18,710 bases of DNA, from the NCBI GenBank assembly GCA_026193355.1, contig JAPHTL010000266.1, positions 1-18,710 on the forward strand, read 5' to 3'. Of this stretch, positions 15,590 to 18,710 are shown in pieces. A program made the position numbers and the translations under genes. This DNA comes from Rhodospirillales bacterium (GTDB lineage: Bacteria > Pseudomonadota > Alphaproteobacteria > Rhodospirillales > JAPHTL01). How positions within the stretch are numbered: position 1 is the first letter of the stretch; every line of letters begins with the position of its first letter. A model generated the notes under the pieces. That model had not been told where the DNA came from. It searched no databases and saw nothing but the letters and a program-made list of their open reading frames with translations.

Positions 15590-15664
15590 TGGTGCCGCCG
15601 GAGTGGATTGAACACTCGACCTCACCCTTACCAAGGGTGCGCTCTACCACTGAGCTACGGCGGC
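15590..15664 (-). tRNA. tRNA-Thr (anticodon GGU)
   Basis: The minus strand folds as a complete cloverleaf of 75 bases including an encoded CCA. The 7-bp acceptor stem is GCCGCCG/CGGCGGC with discriminator A. The D arm is GCTC-AGTGGTA-GAGC. The anticodon arm is CACCC-TTGGTAA-GGGTG with anticodon GGT, so it reads ACC/ACU threonine codons. The variable loop is AGGTC and the T arm is GAGTG-TTCAATC-CACTC. It lies 22 bases from the stop of the convergent GNAT-hydrolase gene. Confidence 0.96.
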
Positions 15665-15681
15665 CCCGTCAGAAGGCGCGA

Positions 15682-15710
15682 AAAATGCCACACTGCCCCC
15701 CCGATAGCAA
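15682..15710 (-). promoter_or_regulatory. Possible tRNA-Thr promoter
   Basis: On the minus strand TTGCTA (15710-15705), a 17-base spacer and CATTTT (15687-15682) end 17 bases before the mature tRNA 5' end. Spacing is ideal; the hexamers match only moderately. Confidence 0.35.
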
Positions 15711-15773
15711 GGCTGAATCCTCTCAATTCCGATTACCTTGACGCCGCATCCGAAAGTGGCCAGCCTTCATCCC

Positions 15774-15962
15774 ATGACGAAGGATAAAAAAGACCCGCCC
15801 GGGGGCGAAACCACCCCGCCCGGAAAAAGCGTGGCCATGAAGGCGCGTGAGGCCGCGGCCCTGCGCGAAAACCTTCGGCGGCGCAAGGAAATGGCGCGTG
15901 CGCGCGCCGCCAAGGCCGCCGCCATGGCTGCTGGTGAAAAAGGGAAAAAGGACGAGGCCTGA
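15774..15962 (+). CDS. Small basic hydrophilic protein upstream of murA
   Basis: The product has 62 residues, is extremely rich in Lys, Arg, Ala and Glu, and has a helical middle (KAREAAALRENLRRRKEMAR) flanked by Pro/Gly-rich and Lys-rich disordered ends. From memory, short Ala/Arg/Lys-rich proteins with a LRxNLxRRK-like core are common next to murA in alphaproteobacteria, but no function is known to me. The ATG at 15774 is chosen because the only in-frame upstream start is a TTG at 15738 without a ribosome site. No good Shine-Dalgarno is visible for either, which leaves some doubt. It is followed by murA after 106 bases. Confidence 0.6.
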   Translation: MTKDKKDPPGGETTPPGKSVAMKAREAAALRENLRRRKEMARARAAKAAAMAAGEKGKKDEA

Positions 15963-16068
15963 GGCCCTTCAGCCTTGAGGCAACCGCCGCCTTCCTTTAC
16001 AAACCGCGCAGGAGCGTGGAACCGGTCATTCGGGCCGTCACCGCCTTCCGATCAGGAACCGGATACCG

Positions 16069-17355
16069 ATGGACAAGATTCTCATTCGCGGGGGGATTCC
16101 CCTGAAGGGCGAAATTCCGATCAGCGGCGCCAAGAATGCCGCGCTGCCGCTGATGGCGGCCAGCCTTCTGACGGAAGAGACGCTTACTCTGTCGAACCTT
16201 CCGCACCTGGCGGATATCAGCACCATGGCCCGATTGCTCGGCGAAACCGGCGTCGAGATCAGCATGAACGGCTTTGCCCCAAACGGCGGCCACACAGGGC
16301 GGGTTTTTGCCCTGACCGCGTGCCGCGAAGGCGAAACCACCGCACCCTATGACCTTGTGCGCACCATGCGCGCCTCGATCCTCGTTCTTGGCCCGCTTCT
16401 GGCGCGGCAGGGAGAGGCCAAGGTATCGCTGCCCGGCGGCTGCGCCATCGGCACCCGGCCGGTTGACCTGCACCTGAAGGGTCTGTCGCAACTGGGCGCG
16501 GAAATCGAACTGGACGGCGGCTATGTCAACGCCAAGGCCCCCAAGGGCCTGACCGGCGCGCACATTACGTTCCCGCAGGTTTCAGTGGGCGCAACGGAGA
16601 ACCTTTTGATGGCCGCCACGCTGGCGAAGGGCGAGACGGTATTGGCCAATGCCGCGCGGGAGCCCGAGGTCAGCGACCTTGCCAATTGCCTTGTCGCCAT
16701 GGGGGCGCAGATCGAGGGGATTGGCACGGATACCCTGCGCGTTCAGGGGATCGAGCGGTTGCACAGCGCGGATTACGCCGTCCTTCCCGACCGCATCGAA
16801 ACCGGCACCTACGCCGCCGCCGCCGCAATAACGGGTGGTTCTCTGGAACTTGTCGGCGCCCGCGCCGAGTTGATGGAAGCGGTAATCGACGCCTTGCGTG
16901 AATCCGGCGTTACTGTCGAGGAAACGGCACGCGGCCTGCGAGTCACCCGTGACGGGCAATTGCGCGGCGTCGATGCGATCACCGAGCCTTTCCCCGGCTT
17001 CCCGACCGACATGCAGGCCCAGTTCATGGCCCTCATGGCGGTGGCCGACGGGGCGTCGCTGATTACCGAAACCATTTTCGAAAACCGCTTCATGCATGTA
17101 CCCGAACTGTGCCGCATGGGCGCCAGCATCAACGTCCACCATCAGGCATCGGCCATCGTGCGCGGCGTTTCGGAGCTTTCAGGGGCCGAGGTCATGGCCA
17201 CCGACCTGCGCGCCTCGGTCTCGCTGGTGCTTGCCGGACTGGCGGCGAAGGGTGAAACGCTGATCAACCGGGTCTATCATCTGGACAGGGGCTACGAGCG
17301 GCTGGAAGACAAGCTTTCCGCCTGTGGCGCGCGGATCGAACGGATCAAGGGCTGA
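16069..17355 (+). CDS. murA: UDP-N-acetylglucosamine 1-carboxyvinyltransferase MurA
   Basis: The 428-residue protein has the usual MurA length. It catalyses the first committed step of peptidoglycan synthesis, adding enolpyruvate from PEP to UDP-GlcNAc in the cytoplasm. Visible landmarks are K22-N23 in ISGAKNAALPLMAASLL and the active-site loop LPGGCAIGTRPVDLH with the PEP-binding and fosfomycin-target Cys at C124. The two-domain inside-out barrel repeats are recognisable: DRIETGTYAAAAAITGG in the second half, and GFPTDMQAQFMALM near residue 308. Cys (not Asp) at 124 predicts a fosfomycin-sensitive enzyme in principle. The ATG at 16069 places MDKILIRGG at the family N-terminus, with only a weak GGAT before it. 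hisG follows after 85 bases on the same strand. Confidence 0.97.
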   Translation: MDKILIRGGIPLKGEIPISGAKNAALPLMAASLLTEETLTLSNLPHLADISTMARLLGETGVEISMNGFAPNGGHTGRVFALTACREGETTAPYDLVRTMRASILVLGPLLARQGEAKVSLPGGCAIGTRPVDLHLKGLSQLGAEIELDGGYVNAKAPKGLTGAHITFPQVSVGATENLLMAATLAKGETVLANAAREPEVSDLANCLVAMGAQIEGIGTDTLRVQGIERLHSADYAVLPDRIETGTYAAAAAITGGSLELVGARAELMEAVIDALRESGVTVEETARGLRVTRDGQLRGVDAITEPFPGFPTDMQAQFMALMAVADGASLITETIFENRFMHVPELCRMGASINVHHQASAIVRGVSELSGAEVMATDLRASVSLVLAGLAAKGETLINRVYHLDRGYERLEDKLSACGARIERIKG

Positions 17356-17440
17356 CGCCACTTTCCCGTTTGCTGCGTCCTGCCTCTGGAACGGGGCGGG
17401 AAAAACTTGTAGAAACTCCGAAAACCCGAGGAGAAGAGCC

Positions 17441-18115
17441 GTGGCTGATATCGAGCCCGCGCAAGAAAAGATTGTCCTGGCGCTACCCAAGGGGCGCATC
17501 CTTGAAGAAGTGATGCCCCTGGTCCGGCGCGCCGGAATCGAACCGGAAGCCGCTTTCGACGACCCGAAATCGCGTCAGCTTCGCTTCGCGACCAACCACC
17601 CCGAAGTGGACATCATCCGTGTGCGCAGCTTTGACGCAGCAACCTTCGTCGCCTTTGGCGCGGCGCAGATTGGCGTGGTCGGCAATGATGTCCTTATGGA
17701 ATTCGATTATCCGGAAATCTATGCGCCGCTGGATCTTGGCATCGGGTATTGCCGCATGGCGGTCGCCGAGCCCGCCGAACTGGCCGGTGATGACGATCCG
17801 GCCCAATGGTCCCACATTCGTGTCGCCACCAAATATCCAAACATCACCGGCCGGCACTTCGCGGCGCGGGGCGTACAGGCGGAATGCATCAAGCTTAACG
17901 GCGCGATGGAACTGGCGCCGCGCATGGACCTGTGCCAGCGTATCGTTGATCTTGTTTCCACCGGCTCGACGCTGAAGGCCAACGGGCTTGTCGAGATCGA
18001 GCAGATCGCCGAGATCACCTCGCGCCTTGCGGTCAACCGCACGGCGCTGAAGACCCGACCCGATGAGATGCGGCGTTGGATCGAACGTTTCAGAGAGGCT
18101 GTCGATGAAGCTTAG
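17441..18115 (+). CDS. hisG: ATP phosphoribosyltransferase, short form (HisG-S)
   Basis: The 224-residue protein catalyses the first step of histidine synthesis, condensing ATP with PRPP. It starts in typical fashion (IVLALPKGRILEEVMPLVRR) and has the PRPP-binding loop DLVSTGSTLKANGLVEIE near residue 170. It ends soon after the catalytic domain and lacks the roughly 75-residue regulatory domain of long HisG (about 300 residues). Short forms need HisZ, a histidyl-tRNA-synthetase-like subunit, to form the active, histidine-inhibited complex; hisZ is not in this window. The start is GTG at 17441, with GAGGAGAAG immediately upstream; the frame is open further upstream to 17324 but that part overlaps murA and is unrelated. 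The stop overlaps the hisD start by 11 bases, indicating translational coupling. Confidence 0.95.
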   Translation: MADIEPAQEKIVLALPKGRILEEVMPLVRRAGIEPEAAFDDPKSRQLRFATNHPEVDIIRVRSFDAATFVAFGAAQIGVVGNDVLMEFDYPEIYAPLDLGIGYCRMAVAEPAELAGDDDPAQWSHIRVATKYPNITGRHFAARGVQAECIKLNGAMELAPRMDLCQRIVDLVSTGSTLKANGLVEIEQIAEITSRLAVNRTALKTRPDEMRRWIERFREAVDEA

Positions 18116-18710
18116 AATGGACATCAGTGATGCCGGTTTCGAGGATGCTTTCAGGGGCCTTCTAAACGACAAGCGCGAAACCGAAACGGATGTGCGCGAC
18201 GTCGTCGCCGGAATTCTTGCCGATGTGCGCAAGCGCGGTGACGAGGCCGTGTTGGAACTGACGAAGCGCTTCGACCGGATCGACCTGACAGTCGAAACCA
18301 TGCGCGTATCTGCGGAAGAGCTGGAGCGCGACATGCGTTCGCTCAACCCCGATCTTATGGCCGCTCTGGAATTTGCCGCCAAGCGCATTCGCGCCTTCCA
18401 TGAAAGGCAGCTTCCCGAAGGCATTGATTACACCGATGATGCCGGGGTTCGCCTCGGCTATCGTTGGACGCCGGTTGGCGCGGTCGGTCTTTACGTGCCG
18501 GGGGGAACCGCTTCCTATCCCTCATCGGTTCTGATGAACGCCATCCCCGCCAAGGTCGCGGGCGTGGAACGCATCGTCATGGTCGTCCCCTCTCCCGATG
18601 GCAGCCTCGACCCGGCCGTTCTGGCCACCGCCAGGCTTGCTGGCATCGACGAGATCTATCGCATCGGCGGGGCGCAGGCCGTTGGCGCGCTGGCCTATGG
18701 CACGGCGACC
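18105..18710 (+). CDS. hisD: Histidinol dehydrogenase HisD, 5' part only
   Basis: The first 202 codons are present and the frame runs through the right edge; the full enzyme is usually about 430 residues. It oxidises histidinol twice with NAD+ to histidine, the last two steps of the pathway. The segment VGAVGLYVPGGTASYPSSVLM, and AKVAGVERIVMVVPSP and IYRIGGAQAVGALAYGT after it, are characteristic of the family's nucleotide-binding half. The catalytic Zn ligands and general-base residues lie mostly beyond the edge. The ATG at 18105 has GAGAGG 6 bases upstream and overlaps the hisG stop; an ATG four codons later is a possible alternative. Confidence 0.96.
   Translation, partial: MKLRMDISDAGFEDAFRGLLNDKRETETDVRDVVAGILADVRKRGDEAVLELTKRFDRIDLTVETMRVSAEELERDMRSLNPDLMAALEFAAKRIRAFHERQLPEGIDYTDDAGVRLGYRWTPVGAVGLYVPGGTASYPSSVLMNAIPAKVAGVERIVMVVPSPDGSLDPAVLATARLAGIDEIYRIGGAQAVGALAYGTAT

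Noticed and set aside
17483..18424. 313-residue minus-strand frame opposite hisG and hisD
   Set aside because: Antisense to two recognised histidine genes.
1..18710. CRISPR arrays, insertion sequences, prophage or attachment sites
   Set aside because: No repeated spacer pattern, transposase, integrase or target-site duplication seen; the tRNA-Thr has no adjacent integrase or partial duplicate within the window.

Overview
The window looks like chromosomal DNA of a GC-rich alphaproteobacterium, probably of the Rhodospirillales/Rhodospirillaceae type. This rests on the high G+C, an EttA-type ABC-F gene, a murA-hisG-hisD run, a short-form HisG (which needs HisZ), a tRNA-Thr with encoded CCA, and many CheY-like receiver proteins. 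No database search was possible, so the taxonomic call is an inference.

Layout, left to right: (1) a left-truncated TPR lipoprotein gene and ettA, both on the minus strand, separated by a UUCG-loop terminator. (2) A plus-strand run of a receiver protein, a membrane kinase-like/DEDDh-exonuclease fusion and a second CheY-like protein, which converges on a minus-strand CBS-DUF294 nucleotidyltransferase. (3) A 664-bp AT-rich intergenic region, then a sodium:solute symporter (SSS family) with a TTG start and its own strong terminator. (4) A two-gene unit of a small membrane protein and a membrane-anchored TPR protein, closed by a terminator shared with a convergent small membrane protein gene. (5) An unrecognised C-terminally membrane-anchored protein, divergent from a third receiver protein that is a close paralogue of the second. 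(6) An AEC-family transporter divergent from a GNAT-carbon-nitrogen hydrolase fusion. (7) tRNA-Thr(GGU) on the minus strand. (8) A small basic protein, murA, hisG and the start of hisD, which runs off the right edge.

The part most worth a second look is 2851-10044. The receiver at 2851 has Gly where the phospho-accepting Asp belongs. Its translationally overlapping partner keeps TM-HAMP-PAS-like architecture and remnants of a histidine kinase core, but lacks the phospho-accepting His and recognisable ATP-binding boxes, while carrying an apparently complete DEDDh exonuclease domain. This pseudo-two-component pair sits beside a GlnD-like DUF294 nucleotidyltransferase with CBS domains and an SSS symporter. 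I infer a membrane-linked nucleotide-based control module for carboxylate (acetate-like) uptake in which phosphotransfer has been lost and the exonuclease is the output. The remaining genes are mostly housekeeping (translation throttle, peptidoglycan, histidine, tRNA).
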